Shown piece after piece: positions 50,804 through 60,262 of a stretch of 64,000 bases of DNA. The stretch's first letter is position 1. The number at the start of each line of letters is the position of its first letter. The stretch covers positions 1 through 64,000 of the forward strand of contig CADANY010000002.1 in the NCBI GenBank assembly GCA_902789395.1, read 5' to 3'. Source of the DNA: an uncultured Bacteroidia bacterium. Lineage in GTDB: Bacteria > Bacteroidota > Bacteroidia > Bacteroidales > UBA932. The notes under the pieces were generated by a model. It saw only the letters and a list, made by a program, of their open reading frames with translations. It was not told the DNA's origin and searched no databases. The position numbers and the translations under genes are program-made.

Positions 50804-52495
50804 GGCGTCCCAGTTTCCGCCGTAATAAGCCCGCACGAGACGCGTGAGCGCCGCCTCGTTCCCTTCCCGGATGAACTTGTCCTCCAGATCCTTGAAGATA
50901 TAGAACTGGAGCCACCAGCCGTCGTGGTACTTCTGGCGCAGCGTCGTGGGATTGCGCATCTTGGAATACCAAAGGACCGGGATTCCGTACCGGATAGCGG
51001 CCTTTTCGGCCTTTTCGGCCCTTTTCCACATGTTTGAAGAGACCTGGCGGAAAAGCTTCGTATAGTCCCGGTATGCCATTTTAGACACATCAAGAACCTT
51101 GCAGCGGTCATCCAGGCCGAGCGAAAGAAGAGATATCGAACACTCGTATTCCCGGTCCCCGTCCAGATCGTACCGGATCGTGTCGAGGAAACCGTTTCCG
51201 TCGGTATCGAAATATTCGACCGTCGCGAAGGACGTCGGCGAGGTCCCCTGGAAGGAGCGGTTATAGCCCTGGTAATAATTGGTATTCTGGTCTATCCGCC
51301 AGGCGCCCCGCTCTGCTCCGTAGAGATGGACCCGGCCGTCGAAGGCCCCGACATAGATATCCCCGCCGCCGGAGAAATCCTCGTCCCATTCGCCCCGGTC
51401 GCCGGCGACATCCGCCTGGGGGTGGTTATCAAGCCCCAAATTCCGGGAACCGGACAGAAATGCATCCCGGTTCTCATAGAGTTCCACCCGTTCCCAGCGT
51501 CCGCAGTCATCGTCCTCGTCCCAAACGAAACGGGCGGATTCCCAGGTGCCGGAAAAGGCCTTCTTGAAAGCTTGGTTCCGATCCGGATAGATCAGCTCGG
51601 TCAACTGGCGGAACCGGGGATCCGGAAAGAATACATCGGCTTCCGGGAGTCCCCTCATGTTCCGAAGCGGATGCACGCATTCGCTGTAATTGAACCCTTT
51701 CTTGGCGGAATAGTGCAGGGTCATGTCGAAGTCAAAGTCGTTTCCGCGGGTATTGTCATTGTCCATGTCGATGCCCATCGAGAACCATCCCATCCAGCCC
51801 TGATACTGGGTCCGGAGAAAGCCTTCTTTGACCGCCTCCGGATCCGGAAGGGCTTTATCACAGAATCTTACCGCCATCTCCGAAAGCCCGTCCCCATCGA
51901 AATCATAAAAAAGGAAGGGGTTCTCCCAGTTGTAGCGAAGGTCTCTCATCTCCGTAGAGAGCCGGTGGGTTTTGAGGAAAGTGCTGTTTCCGCTGTAATC
52001 CGTATAGAAATCGGAAATGCCGTTTTTCTCCCAGCACAGGACATTTAGGGTGCTCCAGTCGATATAGTTGAAGACTCCGTCCCCGTCGTCGTCGAAGACA
52101 AACATGTGGTTTTTCGTCTTGCGGTTGCCGACGGGATAGTCCAGGATCAACTGCAGGTCCGCTACGCCGTTGCCGCTCAGGTCGGCAAACTTGACAATCA
52201 GATCATAGCGGCCGTCCCTGTCACGGTCGACAAGCAGGCAGTCGTTGACCGTATCCCCCTCCAGGTCACCTTCTTTCATCGAACCGTCATCGTCGAGCCA
52301 CAGGATGGGCACATCGCCGGCGATATAGCTTTTGACGGCATCCTGGCGGCCGTCGCGGTTCAGGTCCATGAACTCCGGCCTCTCCCCCACCGGGGGACGG
52401 AAGGACTTGATCCGGAGATTCTGGTTCCAATAGGGCTGGGCCTGGACGGAAACGGCAGCCAGCAGCAGGAGAAGCAGGGCGGCGATCTTTTTCAT
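50798..52495 (-). CDS. Secreted protein with EF-hand/FG-GAP-like D-x-D-x-DG repeats
   Basis: 565 residues; signal peptide about 1-19 (VSVQAQP). Many calcium-binding-type loops are visible: DLNRDGRQD, DRDRDGRYDL, DDDGDGVFNYID, DFDGDGLSEMA, DTDGNGFLDT and DLDGDREYE. They suggest a VCBS/FG-GAP-like or dockerin-like beta-propeller scaffold. A C-terminal helical part carries KMRNPTTLRQKYHDGWWLQFYIF. I do not recognise a family; a calcium-stabilised surface binding or lyase-accessory role is an inference. The gene follows the BNR-4 gene by six bases, so they are likely co-expressed. Confidence 0.72.
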   Translation of the reverse strand: MKKIAALLLLLLAAVSVQAQPYWNQNLRIKSFRPPVGERPEFMDLNRDGRQDAVKSYIAGDVPILWLDDDGSMKEGDLEGDTVNDCLLVDRDRDGRYDLIVKFADLSGNGVADLQLILDYPVGNRKTKNHMFVFDDDGDGVFNYIDWSTLNVLCWEKNGISDFYTDYSGNSTFLKTHRLSTEMRDLRYNWENPFLFYDFDGDGLSEMAVRFCDKALPDPEAVKEGFLRTQYQGWMGWFSMGIDMDNDNTRGNDFDFDMTLHYSAKKGFNYSECVHPLRNMRGLPEADVFFPDPRFRQLTELIYPDRNQAFKKAFSGTWESARFVWDEDDDCGRWERVELYENRDAFLSGSRNLGLDNHPQADVAGDRGEWDEDFSGGGDIYVGAFDGRVHLYGAERGAWRIDQNTNYYQGYNRSFQGTSPTSFATVEYFDTDGNGFLDTIRYDLDGDREYECSISLLSLGLDDRCKVLDVSKMAYRDYTKLFRQVSSNMWKRAEKAEKAAIRYGIPVLWYSKMRNPTTLRQKYHDGWWLQFYIFKDLEDKFIREGNEAALTRLVRAYYGGNWDAL

Positions 52496-52501
52496 GGCAC
52501 T

Positions 52502-53971
52502 TTAGAACTGGATGGATTTATCAAAGACAACGCGCTCGGGTTCAACCCATTCCACATCTTCCGGCAATTCATAGGGCAGACGGAATACGTTGCCTTTGCT
52601 GTCGGCGAAATAGAAACGGGAAATAGAGAAGATCTCCGTATTTCCGTCGGCCCAGAAGCACCAGAAAGGATCCTTGCAGTCGACCGGACGGCGGACGTAA
52701 CAGTGGTTCATCGGGGAATTGGCCGTATACCGGATCGCCTTCTTCCAGGTCTTTCCGCAGTTGTTGCTGACCCAGGATTCAATCTCTCCGCCCTGTCCCC
52801 AGCGCTGCGGGCCGGGTCCGGTGGGCGCGATGATCGTCCATGTCTTTCCGTCAATCCAGATCGATCCGGAGTCATAGTTGTTCGTCGAGCGGGTTACGAA
52901 GCGGAAGTCCCACTTTTTCCCCGTCCAATGGGCCGTATACCACTCCCGGGGTCCATGCTTCGGTCCGGGCTGGTGACCGTTGCTGATTAGATAGAGGATG
53001 ACCGGATTGCCTTTTTCGTCAAAATTGACATCTTTGATATAGCAGTTCTGGTTGTTGTGCTCGACGTCGAGGATCTTACAGGGCGAGTCACTGTCCGTGA
53101 TCGGAATCTCGACCGGGGTTCCGTCTACAAGGGTCCAGTGCTCCCCGAAGTCTGTCGTCTGGATAAAATAGATATTCGTTCTGGTATCACAATCACCGTT
53201 CAGATGCCGGTTGAAAGCCGAAACAAGCTTGTTCCCATACCGGCCGGTAATCTGATAATGCCCGGACTTTTTCTCCCCTTTCGACTTGTCAATAATACTG
53301 GCAAGCTGGCGGTAAGGGGTCCAGTTGACTCCATCCGGCGAAGTCTGGTAGAAGAGCTGCCGGACGCCGTCGTAACGGGTTTCAAAAAGGAAATGCCCCT
53401 TCCCCTCGATATAATACGGCTGCGGATAGGCCATAATACTGCCGCCGATTTCTTGGAACTCGGATATGTCGTAAGGCCTCACGGAGCGATAGCGGAAACC
53501 GATCCGCTTGTTGGCCCGTCCGGCGACATAGACCCATAGATACCCTTCGGGGTCGATCAGCAGGGCTGGATTGTCATGGGGATCGTTGACGGGGCCTTTG
53601 TCATAGACGACGGTCGGTTTCTCGACAAGGCCTGTTTTGTGGTCATAGCAGCTGATCATACAGAGAAGATGCCGCTCGTCCGCTTTTGTCGTACCGCCAT
53701 AAACAAAGAAAGTCTTGTCCGCTTCGGCGCTGTAAATCGCCAGGGGCCGGTGCTTCATCGTATAGGTTCCGAACGCTCCATTGTATTTGGATCCATACTC
53801 ACTCCTTTGTCCGAGATCAAACCAGATCGGACGGAAACCGTTGATTTTCGTATTGTTCAGTACACCTGGCCTGGGTGCGGGATCCTGCTCCGACGGTTTT
53901 TTCTGGGCGTGGACCGGAGCGGCAGCCCAAAGGAGCAGGGCTGTAGCAAAAAGAAGGATTTTGCGAAACAT
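52502..53971 (-). CDS. BNR-4 repeat beta-propeller protein, secreted
   Basis: 489 residues from ATG 53971, giving a signal peptide (LWAAAPVHAQ, about 1-23); an upstream ATG at 54022 precedes the promoter. BNR-type Asp-box features recur: TSPDGVNWTPY, TTDFGEHWTLVDG and VSNNCGKTWKKA. The overall order (ITGRYGNKLVSAFNRH, VILYLISNGHQPG) fits the BNR-4 family, seven-bladed propellers that include some polysaccharide lyases. Catalytic activity cannot be shown; His and Arg residues typical of propeller lyases may be present. It is the first gene of a pair with the EF-hand-rich protein. Confidence 0.78.
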   Translation of the reverse strand: MFRKILLFATALLLWAAAPVHAQKKPSEQDPAPRPGVLNNTKINGFRPIWFDLGQRSEYGSKYNGAFGTYTMKHRPLAIYSAEADKTFFVYGGTTKADERHLLCMISCYDHKTGLVEKPTVVYDKGPVNDPHDNPALLIDPEGYLWVYVAGRANKRIGFRYRSVRPYDISEFQEIGGSIMAYPQPYYIEGKGHFLFETRYDGVRQLFYQTSPDGVNWTPYRQLASIIDKSKGEKKSGHYQITGRYGNKLVSAFNRHLNGDCDTRTNIYFIQTTDFGEHWTLVDGTPVEIPITDSDSPCKILDVEHNNQNCYIKDVNFDEKGNPVILYLISNGHQPGPKHGPREWYTAHWTGKKWDFRFVTRSTNNYDSGSIWIDGKTWTIIAPTGPGPQRWGQGGEIESWVSNNCGKTWKKAIRYTANSPMNHCYVRRPVDCKDPFWCFWADGNTEIFSISRFYFADSKGNVFRLPYELPEDVEWVEPERVVFDKSIQF

Positions 53972-53991
53972 AATGATTACATTCGTTTGCA

Positions 53992-53999
53992 TAAAGGTA
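53992..53999 (-). promoter_or_regulatory. Possible -7 promoter element for the BNR-4 gene
   Basis: TACCTTTA on the minus strand, 20 bases upstream of ATG 53971; one base off consensus. Confidence 0.4.
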
Positions 54000-54028
54000 G
54001 GTATTTTTTCAAATAATGTCAATACCGG

Positions 54029-54964
54029 TTATTTCCCGGGCAGCAGAAGGATCGGGAGGTGATCTGAGACGCCGCCGAGATAACGGGGGCCGGAATAGGT
54101 CCGGAGCGGTTTCGTTCCGCCATATTTACGGTCTTCCGCAAGAAGAAAGGGCGGTTCCGCTATTTCCATCCGAACGGAACCAGAGAGGTCCGGCGAGAGA
54201 AAAAACAAATCAATCAGTTCCCATGTTCCTTCATAGCGGATCGTCCCTCTCCCTCCTTTCCAAAGCGGCAGGGCGGCATTGACAAGTCCCCGGGGCGAAA
54301 CGTGCTCCGGCGTATCATTGAAATCTCCCATCGCGACAATCCGGCGGAAACCTTTGGCAGACAAGGAATCCGTCACGTTTTCAAGCCGGCGAACCGCGGC
54401 GTTCCGCTTGGGAGCGGAGGCTGAAACGCCGCCGAATTTGGACGGGAAATGGCAAACCATCACGGCTAGGGAGTCTCCGTCCGGAAGACCGAATTCCGCC
54501 AAAAGAATATCCCGTGTCGGAAGTACGGCCCCGGCGGAGTCATAGACATGGACGGGGCCGGCCCGGAGAAGGGTCAGAAGCTTTTTCCGGTAGATCAGCC
54601 CGACATCGATACCGCGGGGATCCGGCGAATCGAAATGAACGACAGAATAATTCTGCTTCCGAAGAGCCGTATGCCGGACAAGATCAGTCAACACCCTTTT
54701 CTTCTCTAATTCAGCAAACCCCATGATGGCAGGCTGGCTCCCGTATCGGGCCGCCGACCAAAGAATCGTCTTCCCGACCATCCCGACTTTTCGGTCGTAG
54801 CGTTTCCGGCTCCAATGACGCTCTCCGAAAGCGGAAAACGCAAGCTCGGACGCACTCGTCGAGTCGGGACGGGGGTCAAAAAAGTTTTCCAGATTCCAAA
54901 ACAGGAACGAAAGTGAATCCGGCCGGGAGACCGTGATTGAAAGGATAATAAAAAGAATTCTCAT
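54029..54964 (-). CDS. Endonuclease/exonuclease/phosphatase family hydrolase, secreted
   Basis: 311 residues with a short hydrophobic N-terminus (MRILFIILSITVS) that is probably a signal peptide. EEP motifs: FLFWNLENFFD, IMGFAELEKK (metal Glu), MVCHFPSKFGG, MGDFNDTPEHV and GGVSDHLPILLL. Different subgroup from the EEP protein at 41443. It hydrolyses phosphodiesters; the substrate is unknown. Only four bases separate the TATCTTTA element from the ATG, so the mRNA is likely leaderless. Confidence 0.88.
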   Translation of the reverse strand: MRILFIILSITVSRPDSLSFLFWNLENFFDPRPDSTSASELAFSAFGERHWSRKRYDRKVGMVGKTILWSAARYGSQPAIMGFAELEKKRVLTDLVRHTALRKQNYSVVHFDSPDPRGIDVGLIYRKKLLTLLRAGPVHVYDSAGAVLPTRDILLAEFGLPDGDSLAVMVCHFPSKFGGVSASAPKRNAAVRRLENVTDSLSAKGFRRIVAMGDFNDTPEHVSPRGLVNAALPLWKGGRGTIRYEGTWELIDLFFLSPDLSGSVRMEIAEPPFLLAEDRKYGGTKPLRTYSGPRYLGGVSDHLPILLLPGK

Positions 54965-54968
54965 GGCC

Positions 54969-54976
54969 TAAAGATA
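54969..54976 (-). promoter_or_regulatory. -7 promoter element for the EEP gene at 54964
   Basis: TATCTTTA on the minus strand, four bases upstream of the ATG. Confidence 0.5.
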
Positions 54977-55027
54977 AGTCATGAGAATCTTGGTTTCAGA
55001 AAAAAAAGTAAAAACCAGAAATTGGTT

Positions 55028-56131
55028 TTACACGTTGAAGAGGAAATGCATGATATCGCCGTCCTGGACGACATACTCTTTCCCTTCAATTCCCATCTTT
55101 CCGGCCGCCCTGACGGCCGCTTCCGACTTGTAGTTTACAAAATCTTCATACTTGATCACTTCAGCACGGATGAAGCCGCGTTCGAAATCCGTATGGATCA
55201 CTCCGGCCGCTTTCGGGGCCTTGTCGCCCTTGCAGATCGTCCAGGCGCGGCATTCGTCGGCTCCGGCCGTGAAGAAAGTCTGGAGGTTAAGAAGGTGGTA
55301 AGCTCCCTGGATCAGACGAACGACGCCGGATTCTTCCAAACCCATTTCCTCCAGGAACATCTGACGGTCCTCATATTCCTCAATCTCGGCAATTTCCGCC
55401 TCGGTCTTGGCTGCAATGACAAGGATTTCCGCATCTTCTTCCTTGACGGCCTCGCGTACCGCATCGACATAGGCATTTCCTTTGGCCGCAGACGACTCGT
55501 CTACATTACAGACGTACATGACCGGCTTGTTGGTCAGCAGGAATAAATCGTGGGCCATCTGGGCCTCTTCGGCATTATCGGGAACAACGGTCCGGCAGGA
55601 CTTCCCCTGGAGGAGCACGTCGCGGTATTTCTGAAGGAGGACCAGCAGCTTCTTCGCTTCCTTGTCTCCCCCGGTCGTCGCTTGTTTTTCGACTTTCTTG
55701 ATCCGGTTTTCGACCGTTTCAAGATCCTTGATCTGGAGCTCCGTGTCAACGATTTCCTTATCCCGGACGGGATCTACGGAACCGTCGACATGGACGATAT
55801 TCCCATCGTCGAAACAACGCAGGACATGCAGAATCGCATCCGTTTCGCGGATATTGGCCAGAAACTGGTTCCCAAGCCCCTCCCCTTTGCTGGCACCCTT
55901 GACGAGTCCGGCAATGTCGACAATTTCAACCGTCGCGGGAATCGTACGCTTCGGGTGGCAGATATCGGTCAAGACCTCCAGCCGGCGGTCCGGAACATTC
56001 GTTGAACCGATATTCGGCTCGATCGTACAGAACGGGAAATTCGCGCTCTGGGCCTTCCCGGAACTGATGCAGTTAAACAAAGTGGACTTCCCAACATTAG
56101 GAAGTCCAACTATTCCACATTTCAAAGACAT
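55028..56131 (-). CDS. ychF: Redox-regulated ATPase YchF/OLA1
   Basis: 367 residues, the normal length. P-loop GLPNVGKSTLFN, the switch region FCTIEPNIGSTNVPD, Walker B DIAGLVKGASKGEGLGN, and NVDE in place of the GTPase NKxD signature, the known reason for ATP preference. A coiled-coil domain (about 125-200) and a C-terminal TGS domain (about 280-365, ending YVVQDGDIMHFLFNV) follow. Ribosome-associated cytosolic ATPase involved in translation and stress. It starts four bases after the ppiD-like gene ends and is probably co-transcribed with it. Confidence 0.97.
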   Translation of the reverse strand: MSLKCGIVGLPNVGKSTLFNCISSGKAQSANFPFCTIEPNIGSTNVPDRRLEVLTDICHPKRTIPATVEIVDIAGLVKGASKGEGLGNQFLANIRETDAILHVLRCFDDGNIVHVDGSVDPVRDKEIVDTELQIKDLETVENRIKKVEKQATTGGDKEAKKLLVLLQKYRDVLLQGKSCRTVVPDNAEEAQMAHDLFLLTNKPVMYVCNVDESSAAKGNAYVDAVREAVKEEDAEILVIAAKTEAEIAEIEEYEDRQMFLEEMGLEESGVVRLIQGAYHLLNLQTFFTAGADECRAWTICKGDKAPKAAGVIHTDFERGFIRAEVIKYEDFVNYKSEAAVRAAGKMGIEGKEYVVQDGDIMHFLFNV

Positions 56132-56135
56132 AATC

Positions 56136-58220
56136 CTAATAGAATCTGGCTCTGTTGTCCTTGACGTTCGCGTCGTTCATCATGACCGGAAGAATCATCC
56201 GGGACAGATAGGAAGCAAACTGGGCATTGTAGTTGCGGGCGTCGTCTTCCGTATAATAGGATCCGGTATCGCGGCCGGTAACCTTGAATACGTAGACACC
56301 GTAGGATCCGGCAACCGGACCGCAGATCTCCCCTTCCTTCGCAGCGGCGATCGCGCCGATGAACTTCGGATCGAGGGTCGGAGACATTGCGGAGAAGGCG
56401 ACACCTTCCTGGGTGCTGACGGTCGAGTTGAGTTTCTCGGCAATTGCCTGCATATCGGTCAGGCCGGCAATCTCCTTGGCGATCGCGTCCTTGCGGGCCT
56501 CGGCATATTTCTCGGAATAGAGCTGGCTGCGGATTGAGTTTGCAACCTCCTTGATTTCAGGCTTTCCTTCTTTGTGGGCATCCTTGACGGCAACGACAAA
56601 GAAGTAATTGTTGTCAACCGTGATAATCGGGGAAACACTGCCCGGCTTGTGGTCGAAAGCCCAGCGGGTAACTTCCTTGGCGTGGCCGATGGAACCATAG
56701 GTATCGGTCGCCTCGGTGATCGTCATCGGGTGCGTATAGGCACCGGTAGAGTCGGCAGCAGCCTTGAAATTGGCAATCTTGCCACCGGCAATCGTAGCGA
56801 GACGGTTGGCCTTGTTGTAGAAGTTATTGAAGGTCTCCTTGCTGGCGAGGGTCTCTTTCTGGAAGAGGCCGACTTTCTTCTTGAGATTCGGCTTGGTAGC
56901 CTTGGTCACCTCAACGATATGGGTGCCGTACTGGGTCGTAATGACATAGGGAACACCGATCTTGGCGGTCATGACAGACTCAAAACCTTCAATCATCATA
57001 TTCTGGGTCATCCAGCCGATATTGCCGTTCTCACCGTCCGCGGCGGAACCCTTATCTACAGAGTAGAGCGTAGCGAGGGTGGAGAAGTTGTTTCCCTTGA
57101 TCTCCTTTACGAGGCTGTCGGCGACATGCTTGGCGTCCATTCCCTGCAGGAGGATATGACGGACATAGACAGAATCCGGAAGCATCGCATTGTCAAGGAT
57201 ACGGGCGGCGTAAAAGGTATTTCCGGCCTGGATGACAGGAGAGGTTCCTGCGTTGTTCGCCGCAACGAATGCCTCTACTTCGCCGTTGACGGAATTCAGT
57301 TCACCCGTCTTGTAATAGTAGTCGGAATACTGGGTGTCAGAGTTCCTCTGGAGGAAGGAGCGGACATTCTCCGTCGATGCGAATTCATCGTAAAGACGAG
57401 TAAAGTCAGCGCTCTGGGCAGCAATGTCTTCAGCAGACGGAACAACCTCGAAAACGGCATACTCGATATCACGGGCCGCATTCTGGAAATAGAGGTCCTT
57501 GTGGGCGTTGTAGTAGTCCTTGATCTCCTGATCGGAAACAACCACCGAAGAATCATTGGCGAAAGTAAGGGGAACCATTACGAACTCGACATTGGCGGTT
57601 TCGTTGTTACCCTTGATCGCATTGCCAAGCATCAGCTTGTTTTCGATATTTCCTGCAGAGAAGATGCTGTTGTACTTATTGTACAGCTGGGAAGTCTTGA
57701 CGGACTGCTGGAGATAATCCCAATACTGGGAGAAACGGGGGTCGGCATCGCCGCCATTGACCGCCTGGACAAATTCGGTCAGGCGCTGAGGGGAGAAGGT
57801 TCCGTTCTCATCGACAAAATACGGATTGGAAGAAATAAGCGGAGAGACATTGTCGCCGACCGTAAGGTCAATCATCTCATCCTTTCCGACCTGGAGACCG
57901 GCGGCTTCCGCTTCCGGCTCGAAAAGATATTTGTCGATCAGGCTCTGCCAGGCCGCGTCGCGGACCTGCTGCTGGCCCTGCTCGCTGGTGGAAGAGGTTC
58001 CCGTCATGATTTCATGGATGCTCTGGAATCTATCGACATCCTGCTGGAAGTCCATATAGGAAACAGATTTTCCATTGATTTTTCCGACGTCGTTACGCGA
58101 CGACACGGACTGTACTGTCTGCATGATCTGCTGAGGATCGATGATAAACAGCAAAAGGGGAAGGGCGACCAGTATCGAAAGGACGACGCCCCATCCGCGA
58201 AGTTTCTGTAAAACTGCCAT
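56136..58220 (-). CDS. ppiD: SurA/PpiD-type periplasmic peptidyl-prolyl isomerase, membrane anchored
   Basis: 694 residues. One N-terminal helix (about 12-30, GVVLSILVALPLLLFII) follows the typical MAVLQKLRGWG start. A SurA_N-like chaperone region spans about 30-330. A parvulin domain (about 340-450) has VRHILLQGMD, YSVDKGSAADGENGNIGWM and GTHIVEVTKA. A degenerate second parvulin region (about 500-600) carries HPMTI and ITVDNNYFFVVAV. It helps fold outer-membrane and secreted proteins at the outer face of the inner membrane. It has its own TAAATTTG promoter after the lptC gene. Confidence 0.93.
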   Translation of the reverse strand: MAVLQKLRGWGVVLSILVALPLLLFIIDPQQIMQTVQSVSSRNDVGKINGKSVSYMDFQQDVDRFQSIHEIMTGTSSTSEQGQQQVRDAAWQSLIDKYLFEPEAEAAGLQVGKDEMIDLTVGDNVSPLISSNPYFVDENGTFSPQRLTEFVQAVNGGDADPRFSQYWDYLQQSVKTSQLYNKYNSIFSAGNIENKLMLGNAIKGNNETANVEFVMVPLTFANDSSVVVSDQEIKDYYNAHKDLYFQNAARDIEYAVFEVVPSAEDIAAQSADFTRLYDEFASTENVRSFLQRNSDTQYSDYYYKTGELNSVNGEVEAFVAANNAGTSPVIQAGNTFYAARILDNAMLPDSVYVRHILLQGMDAKHVADSLVKEIKGNNFSTLATLYSVDKGSAADGENGNIGWMTQNMMIEGFESVMTAKIGVPYVITTQYGTHIVEVTKATKPNLKKKVGLFQKETLASKETFNNFYNKANRLATIAGGKIANFKAAADSTGAYTHPMTITEATDTYGSIGHAKEVTRWAFDHKPGSVSPIITVDNNYFFVVAVKDAHKEGKPEIKEVANSIRSQLYSEKYAEARKDAIAKEIAGLTDMQAIAEKLNSTVSTQEGVAFSAMSPTLDPKFIGAIAAAKEGEICGPVAGSYGVYVFKVTGRDTGSYYTEDDARNYNAQFASYLSRMILPVMMNDANVKDNRARFY

Positions 58221-58266
58221 TTTTATGCTTATTTTTTAATTTTTATCCAAAAAACGGTTAGGGGTG

Positions 58267-58274
58267 CAAATTTA
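58267..58274 (-). promoter_or_regulatory. -7 promoter element for ppiD-ychF
   Basis: TAAATTTG on the minus strand, 46 bases upstream of the ppiD start, in the 76-base gap after lptC. Confidence 0.5.
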
Positions 58275-58296
58275 GAAATTTTTATCGGAAGTAGCA

Positions 58297-58905
58297 CTAT
58301 TTTTTTAATAATGGTCCTATAAAATTCGCTGAATCAACCACGACCCGCGTTGTGTCCTGAACGACAACCCCATACGTATTGAACGGCTCAAGGATCTCAG
58401 AATTCCTCGCCATCTCATCGGAACGCATTCCGTATCCCTGCATAAAACCGGACGGAGAATAGAGTTTCAAATAGCAATCCGTATAGATTTCATGCTTGGA
58501 CTGGTCCCAGTAAAGCGTATCCGTTTCTATCGTTTCCTGTTTAATCTCGTTTCTGACAACAACATTGCCGAAAGCCTGCCAGAGTTCCGCCTGTCCTCCC
58601 TTCGGCTGGTTATGCCGGGCGGCATCGGAACGGATCGTAGTTTCGAGAAGTCCGTCCGCAGAATAACCGTAAACATACAACCCCTCCGGAAACAATTCAT
58701 ACGCAACCGTATCATTGTCGTAACTTTCCATGACGGGCGCTTCTACGCGGATTTTCAGCAATCCGTTTTCCGTTTGGACAAAGAACATGTCCTCAACCCG
58801 CTGCAGCGGAGTCACGGACAAGTCCAGTTTATCGGCTTCGGACAATTTTCCCTTGCAGGAATAGACGATGAAAGCAACCGCAAGCGCGGTTGCCATCATC
58901 TTCAT
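58297..58905 (-). CDS. lptC: LPS export protein LptC-like lipoprotein
   Basis: 202 residues from ATG 58905 (MKMMATALAVAFIVYSC, lipobox Cys near 17); an upstream ATG at 59013 would overlap the TPR gene. LptC-fold strands: DLSVTPLQRVEDMFFVQTEN, YDNDTVAYELFPEGLYVYGY, ETTIRSDAARHN, and a repeating AELWQAFGNVVVRNE then TDTLYWDQSKHEIYTD block, the OstA-like pattern of LPS transport proteins. Its place after the TPR gene in the coaX cluster agrees with LptC in Bacteroidales. It would pass LPS from LptBFG to LptA. Confidence 0.88.
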   Translation of the reverse strand: MKMMATALAVAFIVYSCKGKLSEADKLDLSVTPLQRVEDMFFVQTENGLLKIRVEAPVMESYDNDTVAYELFPEGLYVYGYSADGLLETTIRSDAARHNQPKGGQAELWQAFGNVVVRNEIKQETIETDTLYWDQSKHEIYTDCYLKLYSPSGFMQGYGMRSDEMARNSEILEPFNTYGVVVQDTTRVVVDSANFIGPLLKK

Positions 58906-58933
58906 TATGTTTCGGACCGGATTCAAAAGACGA

Positions 58934-60244
58934 TTAGTTTCTCGTCCGGACGGTCGTCGTTGCAGACATGCCGCCGCAGGAAACGGTATAGGACTGGCCT
59001 GCAGTAAGATCATACATGAAAGCGTCTGCTGCCGGCGGATAGTAAGCGCTGTACTGGCCGATCAGGCGGTTCGCATCCTCGACGAGGGACTCATCGGCGG
59101 CCTTTGCCTTCTGGAGGAAGTCAACGGCAACCCAGTAAGGAGCCCTTCTTTCGATCTCGTTTCCGCCGCAGGCGGTAGATCCCCAGATCGTTCCGATCAG
59201 ATAATAAGCCTTTCCGGTATAGCCGCAGCCAAGTTCTGCAGCATCCTTTGCATTGGCATAAGCCTTTGCTTTCATTCCGTTCTTGAGGCAGAAGTTGGCA
59301 AGTTCGTAGGTGTACTGGGCCTTGTCAGCCTTCTCGACTCCCGGATATGCGATTGCTTCCTCAAGATAGGTAATTGCCTCGTTGGTATTGCCGTTAGCGG
59401 AATGCAGACGGTAGAGATAGTAAGCGGTGCTGGCAGAAGGCTCATCCTTATGCATAAGGGTAACGGCCTTCAGATACAGATCGTTATTGAGGCAATCCTC
59501 AGCCGTATTCATCAACTTGACAATCGTCGTTGCAAGGCCAACATTCTCAGGATCCGCATTGAAACGGGGTCCGAAAATGTTAAGGATATTCTCGCAGCTA
59601 GCTACTTTGCTCTGGGCGAAAATGGCCTCGAGGTCGTTGCGAACCTTAGCGTTCTGCTCTTCCTCTTCTGCATTCTTCGGCGTAGAAGCTTCAATGCAGG
59701 CAACGGCCTTGTTATAAGCACCGATTACGTCATCTGCAGCGAGCTTGTTATCCTGGAACAGCATGATCGCGGCCTGGAGGTTGTTCACCAGGATGCTGGC
59801 ACGGGTCTCGCCGCCGAGTTCGTTCATGATCGCGTTCAGATTGTCATAGACAAACTTGGAATCATTTCCCTTGAAGTTGACGATATAGGTTCCCTTATTG
59901 TTCAGAATCGAAACTTTATTCTTAGGATACTGGGCAAGACGCTGGTCCTGGAGCATCAGGATAGAGTCAGCAACCGCCTGATTCTTCGTCTTGTTGAAGA
60001 CGCGGGTCAGAAGGGTCGTTCCGTGGATGAACATGTTCTGGGAAGCGGTTGCAGGGCAAATGCTGTACGCTTTTCTCCAGTTCGGAAGGGCAGCGTCGTA
60101 ATTCTTCTGCTTATAGTACTCCTGATAGTAGTTCAGGTACTTAATGCATTCTGCACTGTCGGCTCCATACTTACCCTGGGCGAAAAGGTTTCCGCCGGAA
60201 ACGATTGCCAATGCGGCGATGAGGATGAAAGTTAATTTTTTCAT
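58934..60244 (-). CDS. Tetratricopeptide-repeat periplasmic protein
   Basis: 436 residues; signal peptide about 1-22 (SGGNLFAQG). TPR-like helical pairs recur: KYLNYYQEYYKQKNYDAALP, AYYLYRLHSANGNTNEAITY followed by LEEAIAY, and YELANFCLKNGMKAKAYANA. The C-terminus has conserved Cys/Gly features (AAELGCGYTGKAYYLIG, YTVSCGGMSATTTVRTRN). Function is not established; its constant position between an OM barrel and lptC in this order suggests an envelope assembly role. It lies 18 bases after the OM barrel gene. Confidence 0.85.
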   Translation of the reverse strand: MKKLTFILIAALAIVSGGNLFAQGKYGADSAECIKYLNYYQEYYKQKNYDAALPNWRKAYSICPATASQNMFIHGTTLLTRVFNKTKNQAVADSILMLQDQRLAQYPKNKVSILNNKGTYIVNFKGNDSKFVYDNLNAIMNELGGETRASILVNNLQAAIMLFQDNKLAADDVIGAYNKAVACIEASTPKNAEEEEQNAKVRNDLEAIFAQSKVASCENILNIFGPRFNADPENVGLATTIVKLMNTAEDCLNNDLYLKAVTLMHKDEPSASTAYYLYRLHSANGNTNEAITYLEEAIAYPGVEKADKAQYTYELANFCLKNGMKAKAYANAKDAAELGCGYTGKAYYLIGTIWGSTACGGNEIERRAPYWVAVDFLQKAKAADESLVEDANRLIGQYSAYYPPAADAFMYDLTAGQSYTVSCGGMSATTTVRTRN

Positions 60245-60262
60245 ATCGTTAACCGTTAAATA

